Of a stretch of 64,000 nt of DNA, positions 11,700 through 23,108 are shown in pieces (within the stretch, counting starts at the first letter, position 1; each line of letters opens with the position of its first letter). Source of the stretch: Moniliella sp. 'wahieum'. Taxonomy: Eukaryota; Basidiomycota; Moniliellomycetes; Moniliellales; Moniliellaceae. Under the pieces are notes generated by a model. It was given only the letters and a program-made list of their open reading frames with translations. It was not told the DNA's origin and did not search any database. The DNA lies in contig RSEE01000039.1 in the NCBI GenBank assembly GCA_003971905.1, positions 186,001-250,000 of the forward strand, read 5' to 3'. Both the position numbers and the translations under genes were made by a program.

Positions 11700-14600
11700 A
11701 GGCAAAAGCAAGTTATTAACAAGCTGCCAAGCAAGCAAAAGATCGCAACAACAATCATGGCGAGAGAGGCCAAATCGCACCGAACGTAGAAAATTTGTTG
11801 TGCAGAGGCAAACGCATCCTTGTCGCCAGCCAAGTGCTTCATATCCACACTCATCAGCCCAGGAATTTTGGTCACGCGGAACACTTCAAGGGCAAACACG
11901 ACCAATGCCGAAACTGGATGCGCATCGTATGGGTCGCGCCATCGACACGCCCACACATACGGTTCAGGACAGTGCACCTCGGCCCCCATCTCATCCAAAG
12001 CACGTGTCACGCGCTCTACCAGCTCCGGTAGTGGCAACGAACACAATGCTTCCTCTTTGAGCTTCCCTTCGTGCGCACGTAGCTTGCTCTCCATGGAGCT
12101 GGGTCGTGTCTCTTCGGTCGACACTGTCTGATTGCGTGTCGTGATCGAGCTCGACGGAGCCGGGGAGGAGCCACGAGAAGGGTGATACGGCGAACAAAGA
12201 TGCGTGTGCGGGGAGGAAGTGATGATGCCCCGACCGAGCGAAGCAGTAGCCGCCACGTACTAGCACGAGGTCGGGTGACAATGCTAGGCCCATGGGGGGC
12301 GAGAGAATCGCGATGTATTGTTCCTTCGTCTTCATGGTGATGAACCAGATGCTTGAGCCAGCCGCGGGTGGAGGTGCGAGTAGACTTGGAAGGGCCCTGA
12401 GTGGGTGACTGAGGCAGGTCGGTCCGAGTAGAGAAAGCGGCCGTCGAATGCAAGATGCTGGTTTTCGTACTGTTTTGTTTGCTTCCGGTTACTTGCCCTT
12501 GACCAGTGAGGTCCAGGTGCGAGCCTTGAGGTCAGGATTGTGCGCCGGTGAAGCAAGACCCGAGTTTGAATGTGAGAGCAAGTCAGAACCAGAGGTAACG
12601 ATGGGAGAGTAGGATGGACTGGCTCCTGGGGTGGCCGATTTGGAAGGGTGATGATGCTCATGATGCAAGAGGGGGGAAAAGAGTGCCTTGATGCGACCGA
12701 GGTTCGATCTGCTGCGCGGACGACCCCCCATGGCGGGAAGAGTGGCGCTGCCGTGGCCGAAACCGGGAGGGCTGTGTTGTTGGCTCTCGGTCAAGACCGA
12801 TGGCAGAGTGAAAGATAGGTTGGGCCGTGATACGGCGTCGAGCCGTTTGGGAATCGGACCAAGGATTGTCCGAAGCAGCCACAATCGTTACCGATTTCCC
12901 CCTGTCCTTTCGCTCCGGTGCAACCAAAGCATCGTGAGTTGTGGGATTGTTCGAAACACGAGAAACAAGGATGCGGTCTGGACTCTGTTCATGATGATGG
13001 AGCGAGTGTTGGACTGTTGAGCGGGGGGACGCCTCCTGTACGGGCGACACTCTCGGAGACATGGGCATAGTTAATCATCCCTTCCCGCCCCTTGTGCCCT
13101 TTGATGGACTCCATGATCCAGTCCGAGCTGGAATTGCTGGGGTTCGCGACGTCGTCTCTCGTTCAGAATTGGAGGCGGGGGGTGGGGGGTGGAGATGTAA
13201 CGGAACTCTGACCGGGAGGAGGGGACTGGGGTAGGGGCTTGCTTCCAGTGGGACAAGTTGCCTCGGTCAAGAAGGGCAGAGACCAGCGGTGGGAGGAGCT
13301 GACGGTATCTCGACGCCAACTGTGGACAGGAACAACAGGGTCTGAATTGTGTTCCAACGCATCTTCGACCTTCGGCACCGGTGCGATGCTGCGACGGTGG
13401 GGTGGGGTGAGCTCGGTTTTGATGAGTACATGATCGACCGAGTTAGACCGGCGGGGGTAATGCAGTTTACTGTCACTGCCTGTACTGGACGAAGCGGGAA
13501 GAAAGACGGTGATGCCGCTGAGCTTCGTTCGCCATCGACTGGGAAACAGGGGAAATAGGTTGTTGCGGTGGAGGCAAAAGCGGTGGGGGACCTGGCTGAG
13601 GTGGTATCAGGTGCGGTGATGAGCGCAGTAGCCCAGACGGGGACAACACTACTCGTGCGGCCCCATCAGGGATCACAGAAGATATGTTTCCTTCGGTGAC
13701 AGAAGGAGTAGCAGAGAGTAACGTGGGTGTGCGAACAACGGGAGAAGGATCCAGGTTTGGCAGGCGTGGCCGATTTTGATCGGAGCGAGGTAGAAGAGAA
13801 GTGGGATTGCATCTCGATCGTCCAGCTCAGATAGAGAACCAAAGTGTCCAACACCAGATGCGGAGGAAACGGTCTCTCCAGTCGTGTTGGGCGATGGTGC
13901 GGTAAACGACAATATCGGAGAGGTAGAGGTGCGGCGTTGGTTGAGAGTTTTTGGTCGCCGAAGTTGTCTTGATAGGCGATAGCAAGTGCGAAACCGTGGG
14001 ACTGTGAGCACGGGAGAGAAAGTCTGACGACGAGTTTGCTGGGCCAGGGCTGCTTGTTCGAGCTGGTCGACGGTGAATTTGAATAATCCGCGTAATGGTG
14101 AAGCCAAGAGTGGCTCATGATGGTTTACGGTCAATCGCTTCGGCGGATCTGGCGCGAGCATTGATACCAGAAGACCACGAGGTTCGGCGGGCACATGATC
14201 CGGGAATGAGAGAGAGGTGTGCGCATAATGTACTTGTAAGCTGGTGGATGTTAGATTCATCGGGATTGGTGGGGTCGTCATCAAAAGGCAAATAACCCGA
14301 AAGCATCGCATACCTGAAAAGACATTTTGTCAGTCGGGTTCGGGAAAATGGCAGGAAGACATGCAAATACGCACAAGATAACGCCGCAGGACCACACATC
14401 TACCAGCGGTGCGTCATATGGCTGATCATGAACGACCAGCTCCGGCGCAGCATAGCAAGGTGAGCCACAGGAGGTGTTCATAAATTGCCCTTGGCCAGCA
14501 AGCCGGCAAAGCCAAAGTCGGTAACAAGAATGTTGCGGTGTCGATCAAGGAGCACGTTCTCCAACTTGAGATCACGGTGGACAACGCCCTTGGTATGCAT

Positions 14601-15287
14601 GTACCACACGCCGACACGAGCTGAGCAAAAATGCGGCGCGCTTCCGGCTCACGGAGGTAGCGTTGGGAAAGAATTGCATCGAACAACTCGCCCCCAGCAG
14701 CGTATTCGAGCACGATGCCCATGTACGTTCACTTTGGATCACCTCAAAAAGCCCAACAATGTTGGGATGTGGAGTTTTTTAAGCAAAGTCCGTCTTTTCG
14801 TCACCCTACTCCACTTGGCCTCGTTGGAGGAATCCGTCCGATGTATGAGCTTGACAGCGACCTCACCTCCATGAGGGATACGAACACCAAGCTTGACCTT
14901 ACCAAACTGGCCTTCACCGAGGGTGTGAAGAAGAACATAGGAGCCAAACTGCACATATGGGCGTCGGGATGGCGTTTTATCATAGGACGAGGAAGAAAAG
15001 GTCGATGATAATGATGCAGCGTTGTCGTTGACGGTCGTTGGGAGCATGGCACCTGCGGCAGGCTGACATGAGGGTGCGAGAGGCTGAGCAGTGGATCTGC
15101 GCTCCGAAGTCCCAGAAGCCTGGGAAATATCGATGTATGAAGCGTTCGTGAGGCTGGGCGCGACCGCGCTGACCGAAGCGGACGTGACTGTGGGCATGAG
15201 AGTGACGCCCCGTTGGGTACGCACAGCACCATGGGGGGAGCCCAGATGGTGCATCTCGTGAGCAGTCAAACGTGTGGGCATCGGCAT
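11700..15287 (-). CDS. KIN4: KIN4-type Ser/Thr protein kinase with KA1-like C-terminus
   Basis: Kin4 kinases act in the yeast spindle position checkpoint. The start at 15287 ([12 protein letters not shown]) opens a Ser/Thr-rich leader. The kinase domain runs from about 14960 to 14100: [11 protein letters not shown] loop, VAVK lysine, HRDLKLEN (split by a frameshift), DFGFA, then [21 protein letters not shown] and [14 protein letters not shown]. The last motif is close to yeast Kin4. Intron 14314-14374 joins VIL to YAMLSG in phase. A long Ser/Pro-rich linker (14000-12400) follows, then near 12110-11750 a KA1-like segment ([28 protein letters not shown]). Several one-base losses in runs occur, for example near 14250, 14505 and 14610. 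The exact stop is uncertain. The kinase subfamily is well supported, the KA1 call less so. Confidence 0.85.
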
Positions 15288-15613
15288 AAGCGAGAAAAAA
15301 GAGTGAGGGAGATAACAGAAATTGGTGGGCAGGAGGTGTAAGACTGAGAAGGATGGAGGTGATGATAAAGGAGTGTCGAGAGAAAGCTCCAGTCGTTTTT
15401 GAGAGGCGATGGAAGGCAGAGAGAGAGAGCTCGGGAAAAAAACAAATGAGAGCGTGGTGGCAGTGCGGGCTGGCTTTCTCGGGGAAACAGCAGACTGGAT
15501 GGTGTCAGCCACACGTCCAATGGCCGTGCAATTTAGATATCGGAAGTAGGAAGAAACAGATGCAGTGGGGTTGAGGGTCGAGTGATGGGCGAACGACCGA
15601 GATGCAACAGCTG

Positions 15614-15661
15614 TGTGCTTTTTTTTCCTTTTTCTTTTGCTCTCTTTTTTTTTCTCTTGTC
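15614..15661 (-). promoter_or_regulatory. purine tract in the KIN4-like 5' leader or promoter
   Basis: On the plus strand this is an almost pure T/C tract with runs of eight and nine T. It lies about 330-375 bp upstream of the kinase start. Such tracts are common in fungal promoters and around transcription starts, so this is a guess at function. Confidence 0.35.
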
Positions 15662-16399
15662 CTGTGTGCGAAAACGCGCGCGAACACGGTAGCAATGTCG
15701 GGAGTACCGGGGGTAGGTAGCAGTAGAGCCAACGGAGGAAACACCCAGCAATGCTCAGTTCTCCCCAGAGCGAGAGACGCACGGAAGAAATGGTGGAAAG
15801 ACTGAGGACAGCTGCACAAAGATATATATCATTTGAGAACGACTTGATCTTGATGAGGCGTTGCTTGAAGTTTGATGTATGATGCATGTGCATGATGTGC
15901 TCCTCTGTGATCGATGATCTGAGCACACGCGCTCACCGAGCGCTCAGCCTGAGCCTCTTGGGGATGCGGGTCTCTGGTGGGGAAGAACCCTGGCGCTGAA
16001 TAACGAGCAAGGAGCCATAATGTCTGGGAGTTACTGCGGCCTAAAAGGCCTAAGGCCAAGGCCGGAACAGTCGAAATACGAAGCAACCAGTCAGCCTAGG
16101 TACGGCGGGAGGGCCCCAACTTGCTCTCAGTATGTGCCCACACAAAAGTACATCATTCACGACGGCATAATATACTGGCTGGCCTCCGACCCTAGCGTGC
16201 TGTGCTTTTTTGGCTGGAGTGCTCGGCAGAACTCAGTACGTACTCTTCGACCATCCCCTGTCCCCATGCCCCCGGTCTCCGGCCTTCCCCGCCACAATCC
16301 TTCTTCGCCACACAAAGGCAATGGCGGGCAGAGCCAGGCAGAGCGTTCGGTCAGGGGGGCCACCGTCATCGGGTGGGCCGGAGCTAGTCCGTGTCCCTG

Positions 16400-16427
16400 G
16401 ATCATCGATCATCGATCTCAGGCCTCA
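16400..16427. repeat. ATCATCGATC repeat plus AGGCCT
   Basis: ATCATCGATCATCGATC is followed a few bases later by AGGCCT. The same arrangement occurs at 9784-9806, and a partial copy at about 34427-34446. Confidence 0.7.
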
Positions 16428-16467
16428 CTGACTAGTGACTTACCCTCAGCGCCTCAGCCCTCAGCCT

Positions 16468-16492
16468 CACCGGTCACCGGTCACCGGTCACC
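16468..16492. repeat. 7-bp tandem repeat (CACCGGT)
   Basis: Three and a half head-to-tail copies of CACCGGT. A degenerate relative (CACCGGTCGCC) occurs near 29482. Confidence 0.85.
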
Positions 16493-16779
16493 ACACCAGT
16501 TAGTACACTCAATTAATCTGTGTGATCGTACACTCATGGTTGCAACTTCCCGTCGGAGATCGGATTATCCGGTGGCTTACATCCTTCAGAACCTGCCGCT
16601 AAGTACGGCAGATGGCCCAAATGCACCCCTAGATCGACTAGATCCACTCGCTCAGAAATGAGTCTCAGTATGCTTAGCGTGTATTACTCAGTAACTCAGT
16701 ACTGGTCTCATCGATCTCAGTACTCTCACTATATAGGGCGTCGTCAAATTTCAAACTACATATATGGTGCCGCCGCCGC

Positions 16780-16826
16780 TTCCGACAACCTCTTCCGACA
16801 ACCTCTTCCGACAACCTCTTCCGACA
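16780..16826. repeat. 13-bp tandem repeat (TTCCGACAACCTC)
   Basis: Three perfect copies at 16780-16792, 16793-16805 and 16806-16818, followed by a partial fourth. Confidence 0.9.
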
Positions 16827-17636
16827 TCTTGGTGGGGCTTGTGTGGGATTCAAGCGGGGCCCCTGGCTGAGCCCTGGGGCTGGGAAGCAGTCGCTGACAT
16901 GCATGACAGACCCCACAGATTCCTCCGGGAGCGCTGAGCTGCTAAGCCCCCCCGCTCAGCCTCTCAGGCTAAGCCCTCGGTGGGTAATTATATATTGCGG
17001 GTTAGTCCGGCCAGTCCGCGGCTAGTATGTGTGGGGCGTGGCACAACAAGCCTCTAGGATCCTACTCCGCGCATAGCCACCACGCCGGGACGGGTCCAGT
17101 ACGGCCAGTCCGACTGTATATTTAAACGTGATAACGTGGAGAATACTCCTGCGTCTCCCTACGATCTCTATCAACGTTGTTATCAGAACGAATGAGAAAC
17201 ACAGGCCGATATGGCCTATTATATTTTGCCACCGCGCACGCTCGGCGATGCAAAACACAAGGAGAGCAACAGAAAAAACTGTAAAAAATAGTAAATGAGC
17301 ACAGTAGTAGTACTAGTCACAAAGGCAGGGTGAAGACTCTAATCGAAGAGAGGCGATTCACAAGACAACGAGTGAAGGAAGGGAAACAGCAGTGTCATCA
17401 ATTATCCGGAGGGGGCGGTCCCCTGTAAGTGCATCTTCCACGAGAGCATGACACTGTATTACTGTGGTTACCGGTTTATATACTACGAGGAAGTGCTATC
17501 GGATGAAATTGCCAGCGGGCTTCGCAGGCTTCGCCTGCTTCGCTGTGTGTCAAGGGCTATTAGCAAGTGCGATGCGATTTAGGCTGTGGGAATTACAGAA
17601 TAGGCCAAAGAGGCGGAGAGGGGATACAATTAGTCT

Positions 17637-17775
17637 TCAGGCCTCAATGTCCTCCATAGGCTCAGCATCGTCACCACCCTCCATAGGCTGGGTAGTCTCC
17701 ACACCTTCCATCGGTTCGGCGATCTGAGCGGGGGTGTTGGGCTGCTGCCGCTCGAAGGTGCTGTTGACCTCGTTG
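17637..17775 (-). CDS. possible C-terminal exon with EPMEG-type repeats
   Basis: Read on the minus strand, this encodes VNSTFERQQPNTPAQ, then three similar acidic units (EPMEGVETT, QPMEGGDDA, EPMEDIEA) and a stop at 17637. It is distinctly more GC-rich than the DNA just upstream. It reads like a real protein C-terminus, but no matching upstream exon can be joined with confidence. It may be the last exon of a gene whose remainder lies in 17776-18440, or a relic. I do not recognise the protein. Confidence 0.35.
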
Positions 17776-17967
17776 ATATAAGGTTTATTACTATGTACTA
17801 TCCTATAGCGGCATATATCACAGTGACCTTTCCTATATACTAAAGACCCCGACCAAGCACGATGGCCCACATGATGCATGACCACACTATAGGTAGCTCG
17901 AAGAGCATTATGTGGTGATCCCAACAGCCACATCTCCACGATTCAGCGCGACCAGAGATGGCTCCTC

Positions 17968-18363
17968 TCATTGTACCGGGTAACCCACCGCAATGCCACG
18001 CAAGCGCAGCGCCGTACGGAGGACCCGTGTATTAACGATCAAATTCGCATAAAAAGTTCCCCCTACACACAGTCCAGCATGCACTAGATTGATCAACAGA
18101 TGTTGGACAGACAGAGACTGCGGACCATTAGGATTACGCGCCAACATGTACAATAGAATACGATTTAGATATGATAAAAGCCCAGTCAGCACGTACAGTC
18201 TTGGGACATTGCACAATGGTGAAGCTGGTAAAGGAGATGTGCAAAGGGCACCAGGGAGAAACGATGGCCGACGGCAAAAGGGCGACCAATGTGGGTAACA
18301 CAGAAACAAAAACAGAAAAAGCATTGATGTGAAAACGAAAAAGGTCCCAGTGTGTGCGACCAC
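17968..18363 (-). CDS. possible AT-richer membrane-protein gene or remnant
   Basis: A minus-strand frame encodes hydrophobic stretches (FVFTSMLFLFLFLC) followed by soluble-looking sequence (YLNRILLYMLARNPNGPQ, LINLVHAGLCVGGTFYANL), ending at 17968. Base and codon use are more AT-rich than in all clear genes here. No family is recognised. The N-terminal hydrophobic part may simply be intronic or non-coding T-rich DNA. It could be a young or transferred gene, a remnant, or chance. Confidence 0.3.
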   Translation of the reverse strand: MVAHTGTFFVFTSMLFLFLFLCYPHWSPFCRRPSFLPGALCTSPLPASPLCNVPRLYVLTGLLSYLNRILLYMLARNPNGPQSLSVQHLLINLVHAGLCVGGTFYANLIVNTRVLRTALRLRGIAVGYPVQ

Positions 18364-18515
18364 ACAGACGAAACGAAAAAGAACTCACGTCTCCCATAAA
18401 GAAAGGAAGCGATATCCAATCATCACACCCTGAGGAGGAATACTACTAGGATGAGGAGAGCGCGTCAAGAGGTAACGGAGGTATCGCCAGGAGGCACTTG
18501 CCCGGAAAAATTGGT

Positions 18516-20086
18516 TCAGGACAACAACATTTCCTCTAGTGTCTTTTCGATAAAATGGCCAAAATCACCAAAGCCCAAGTTACCGAAGCCAACACTAGCC
18601 GCCTGGGTTGCGAGGGTTTGTAATCCGGCTGCGGTGTTACCACCAAGAATGTCATCCAGCCCCCAAGTTGCCAGGTTGAGGAGAGACGGGGTGGGCATCC
18701 CACAGGGAACAGGGGTGCGGAAGCGACCGTTGGTCTCCATAACCTCTAGCACAAACTGCATCGCGTTCAAGTCGCCGCCAATGACCAGTTGCGGCGCGGT
18801 GTGGGCGTTGGCCTCATACACATTGAACTGGATCTGCACACCCGGACGGGAGCATTGTTGGTCGACGTAGGCTTGTACTGCATCGTAGCTAATCACATCA
18901 TCGTGGCGGCCTTGGTAGATCATCCGCGGGAATTTGGGGTATCCTACGCCAACAGATGACTTGTTGCTCCACATTGTCTCTCGATTGAGCACGGCGCGCA
19001 CCACCGGGTCGTTGTACGGGTCACCGCTAGGAAGGTTAAGCATCTCCATGTAGGGAACGTTGGCAAAGGCGGGCCCGCGTAGAATGACGTGGCAGACGGG
19101 TGGGGCATAAATGGTAGCCAGGTCGGTGAGCACCCGCTGCTGGGCGTGCTGAGTGATGGTACGGTTGAATTTGGGGTAGGCAGCCATCATGCCATGCATG
19201 CCACCCAGGGTAAAGCCTGAGAAGGAGGTGTTGTCAAAATGACGTAGGGTCAACTCCATGTCGATCGGCGTACCGCCGTGGGTGGCACCCACAATGTTGA
19301 GCTCGGGGGCATACGAAGGCGCCAGATTGGCCGCCCAGCAGGTCACATGTGCGCCTTCTGAGTACCCCGTCATGGCAATTCGGGCATCTGCCGGCCAGTG
19401 CATGTAGTTCTTCACGGCACGCGCCGAATCGAGGATTGCATGGCCTGCTTGGAATCCAGCAAAGAGGGCAGATTTGGGCCCCTCGTAGTCAGGTACCACT
19501 ACACTGATCCCATTGGCCAAGAGGAAGGCCCACCAAACAGGTACATCGTCACCTGTATAAAAATGACACATTGCAAGCAATCTAGTGTTAGAAGTGGAAC
19601 AAGGAAAGAGAGGAGATGAGATACACGGTGTGAAGGGCCAATAACATACCAAGGACCATGATGTTGGGGGCGCTGTTGCCCTTGAGGATGGTGTAGGACG
19701 GTGCACAGTCGCGATTGGTTGAATCCTCCCAAATATGGTACGAAAGCATGCGAGGCTGGGTGCCCGACGCAGGTTCAATTACTGTCGTCACGGTGGCTGA
19801 AGGGTGACCGAGTGTATTGGTGGTCCGGTACAGAATCTGGGTGGTGCGACCAGCGCCTGAGATCTTGTACTGGGCGTCGATAACGCGATGGCGAATAACA
19901 TCCCCGGTCTGTAGAGACTGATGTTGGCAGGACGTAGGTAGAAAGGGTCTGTTCGGGGAGGTGGGATAGCGGAGCTGTTGATGCGACGGAGTAATGCACC
20001 TCGTTCAAGGGCCGGGGGGGCAGCAAGCGCACTGATGACCCGAAAAGGAACGTGCAGGCGAAGAGGACCAGGAGAGACGTCTGCAT
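18516..20086 (-). CDS. secreted lipase of the CalA/LIP family
   Basis: This alpha/beta-hydrolase lipase is secreted and is expected to cleave triacylglycerols or other esters. The start at 20086 gives a signal peptide (MQTSLLVLFACTFLFGSS). Exon 1 (20086-19650) covers the N-terminal lid region (DPFYLRPANISLYRPG, YRTTNTLG). The intron 19649-19553 joins NIMVLG to DDVPVWW in phase. Exon 2 (19552-18516) has the nucleophile motif GYSEG, NIVGATHGGTP, the acid in QGRHDDVIS and the histidine in EANAHTAP, so the triad is complete. Spacing and motifs match the Candida antarctica lipase A and secretory lipase (PF03583) family. Exon 1 changes frame twice through apparent base losses. Exon 2 is open throughout. 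Confidence 0.9.
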
Positions 20087-21378
20087 AATTTAGTGATGAA
20101 GCGAAGGCTGGAATATGCACAAGTTGAAGGGCGTAGGGAGAGTTAGCGGGGACAGGGAGATGGCCAATGTGGATGAGAGAGGGTAAGGAGGAAAGGAGCT
20201 GGTTCGAGGACTGAATATGTGGAGAGATGAAGAGAGCGACGGAGGCGTTTTGGTGGTTGCTGGCGTCGTCAGAGCCGTTGTCTCGGCAGAGGGGCAGGAC
20301 GGGGCATAAACTCTCACATGCGAATCCTGGGGGTCGCGGGGAGAGAGGAGGAGGTTAAGGCCGGCCATGCCGGGACTCGGAAAGGCACGGCACGGACACT
20401 TGCTCGTATCAGCCCCTATGTACACTATGGCTCTTGCCGTTCGGCGAGCAGAAATTCAGTGCAAGTGTACCAAAATTTGCCGGCACCCGTCGCAGCATCA
20501 GGCCGCAGCAGCAGCCGTATAGCCTGCCAGCGTGATATGTGCCGACTCGATCCCACACACTTACTGCTCATTAGATCACCTTTGTCGCCCAAACCAAAGT
20601 TAGGCTGCGTGCACGGTGCCTGCTAGTACCATTCCCCCCGCTGGGTTGGGCCGGTACCAGCATGGCCGGTGTATATCAGCAGAGTGATCTGCAGGCATGC
20701 TATAGGAACCCTCGGGCCTGAGCCTCAGGGACAAACATCAAATATCAAAAGTGCACACCCCTGTTGGTCTGTGCAAGCTGCAAGCTTCGCCCCAGGGCTT
20801 CTGGTCGCCACTTGCTACATATGTCAGCAGCAGACCTCCCATCTCCGGATAGGGTGTGGCTAGCCTCAAGCTCGGAGCCGGAGTTAGAGCGACTGTTACA
20901 GCACCGTGATGCACTCTGCCCGTAGCCATCTCTGTATGGACTGCCAGGCCTCAGGTACGTTGAGAGGGATTTTTGCGTACGATTGTCGCAAAACGTGGCA
21001 ATGTGGCAATGGGGATATGGTCATTAATCTGGTCGTTGCTCTGATCTCCCGCCTGGTCTTTTGGCGTTCGACATGGTGGGATGCAAATGACCAGTTTATC
21101 TTGGATTGATCTACGTTGAACGGCTGCTTGCACGTGTCCATAGGGGCTCAGCCTGAGCGCGCTGACGGTGGTGAATTAGTGACTTTAGACCAGCTGCCAA
21201 AACATGGTCCTCGTTGGATGCACGATTTCACATTTCATTCCAGCTTCTGGCGTCGTAGATTTCAAATGCCAGACAGACTGAGACAGGGAGGATCAGATGC
21301 ATCGGCTTCGATCTCCATCGGTGCTGGCCCTGCGGTGGCTTGGGAGAGCCTTGGCTTCCATGCCCGTTGCTGTCCACC
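20087..21378. other. intergenic between divergent lipase and ISC1 genes
   Basis: The two genes diverge, so this 1.3 kb should hold both promoters. Words such as CCTGAGCCTCAGG (about 20717-20730) occur. No gene is supported. The small frames here lack motifs. Confidence 0.45.
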
Positions 21379-23016
21379 ATGGCCACTGCCGCTGTTGGGA
21401 CGGAAACCATGGCCACGCCTACGCCAAAGCAGCTACGGGTGCTGACGCTCAACGTCTGGGGCCTTCCTGAGCCCTTGTCCAAGCAGAAGCGCACCCGCTT
21501 GCGTGCCATCGCAGAGGCCCTGGCCGAGAGCGAGTACGACCTGGTTGGCCTGCAGGAGTTGTGGGTGTCGCAGGTGGACTATGTGGGGCTGCAGTCTGTA
21601 CTCGCCGCCCGCTTCCCCTACAGCAAGTTCTTCTATGGCGGTGCATGGGGCATGGGGCTCGCTCTTTTTAGTCGCTTCCCCATCGTACGCACTCGCTCCA
21701 TTACCTACGATTACAATGGCCTCCCGCTGCTGTCGCCAAGGGGGACTGGATTGTCGGAAAGGGCGCCGGCTGCGACCGTCGCAGTCCCTGGTTTGCCATT
21801 GGGCCTTGACGTTTGGATCACTCACACGGTTGCTGCGGGCGGGGAGGATGGGCCAGAGTGGACCAGATCGGCGCGGATCACCCAAACGTGGCAACTGGCC
21901 CAATGGGCCCGGGACAGCGCCGAACAAGGCCGCCATGTTCTCGTCGTACGTTCACCCCTTTTGCTCTCGTCTCAGATTGTGTCCCAGGTCTCTACTCTGT
22001 TTTCCACCCTGCAGATGGGCGATTTCAACTGCACTCCACCCTCGCTTTCAGCTCGCCTCTTGCGCCACGTCGGTGGCCTGACCGACATGTACCTCGACCT
22101 CCATCCGATCTGCCCGAGCTGGCTGTCACGCTGTCTCCTCCCGATGGCCAAACATCCCGAGCTCTACCTGATCCGGCTCGTGGGGTGGCCGAGCTAGGCG
22201 TCACCTGCGATTCCCCGCTCAACTCGTGGACGGCCGGTAAGACCCTGGACCCTCGAGCCTTGGCCGGGGCTGGGAAACGGCTAGATTACATCTACTTTAC
22301 TCCACCTCGTTTAGGGGGTGATGTTTGGTCTCGGCCCTCGTCGCCTAGCTTGCTGACTCCGCTGGCGTGTAATGTGGCATTTACGGAGCCCATCCCCCTT
22401 CTCAACCAAAACGTCTCGGACCACTTTGGTGTCGAGGCCCTCTTTGCCATTTCAGCTCCTGATGAGGGGACCAGCGGAGGTCGGATCGGCGGGACGCACG
22501 ATCATACCGCGGGGGCTATCGAGTGCCTGAACTTGTCTGTTGCTGCTTTGGTACGCGGTCTACAGCAGACAGAGAAGAACCAGCGGTTCTGGCTCTTGGG
22601 ATTTGTTGCTGCCCTCGGCTTGGCTTTGATATTGTGCCTCGCCTCGTGGAATCCGCCAAAAGGCATGGGCTTCATTGTCACCTTCTTGGCCGTTGCCACG
22701 GGGTTTGCCGGGACTACCCTTTTGTACACTGGCCTCATCTGGGGCGAGTGGGAAAAACGTGGTTCTTTCCAAAACGGAAGTGCAAACCAGACTGACTCTT
22801 TTTTCGCATGGCATCTCAGGCATTTACCGGACCATGCTCGAGTCGATGCGGGAGGAACTGCGCATCCGACAAGAGGGTCATGGGACGACGCGCGAGCGCG
22901 GAGCTGGCAGCGCAAGCCCTTACCGGGATGACGAGCACAGTAACCCCACTCCCGACGGGGTCTCCTTGGACACAATGGCCACCGCTGCGCCTCCGACTAC
23001 TACGACGTCGTTATGA
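21379..23016 (+). CDS. ISC1: inositol phosphosphingolipid phospholipase C / neutral sphingomyelinase
   Basis: Isc1 hydrolyses inositol phosphosphingolipids (and sphingomyelin) to ceramide at ER and mitochondrial membranes. The start at 21379 gives MATAAVGTETMATPTPKQ. Motifs of the DNase I-like fold follow in order: LTLNVWGLP, GLQELWV, GGAWGMGLALFSRFPI, DVWITHTVA, MGDFNCTP, RLDYIYFTP and the catalytic SDHFGVEA. Near the C-terminus two membrane helices appear (WLLGFVAALGLALILCLASW and IVTFLAVATGFAGTTLLYTG), as in yeast Isc1. Exons are 21379-21945, 22015-22758 and 22820-23016, with in-phase joins. Frame breaks occur near 21735 and 22100. The tail is Arg/Ser/Thr-rich and ends TTTTSL. Confidence 0.92.
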
Positions 23017-23108
23017 TCCCAGGCTCTATTCTAACCCGCCATATGACGAGGGAGTGGTTCTTTGCGCTCATCGATACGCGATGGGATCAAAACAGAAATT
23101 CAGATTGT

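Larger units (their letters stand above)
15288..17636. other. large repeat-rich intergenic region
   Basis: About 2.3 kb without a convincing gene. It contains a GCATGATG-type tract near 15873-15898, AGGCCT-rich sequence at 16037-16063, the ATCATCGATC repeat near 16400, a 7-bp tandem repeat at 16468-16492, a 13-bp tandem repeat at 16780-16826, and many CAGTACT/CTCAG words. A pair of long frames at 16020-16661 (+) has no protein character I recognise. Confidence 0.5.

Noticed and set aside
12700-12730. tRNA-like B-box (GGTTCGATCTGC)
   Set aside because: No acceptor stem or anticodon arm can be drawn around it, and it lies in the KIN4 linker.
20430-21340. Small frames in the lipase-ISC1 gap
   Set aside because: They are short, unrelated in composition to neighbouring proteins, and lack splice-consistent extensions.
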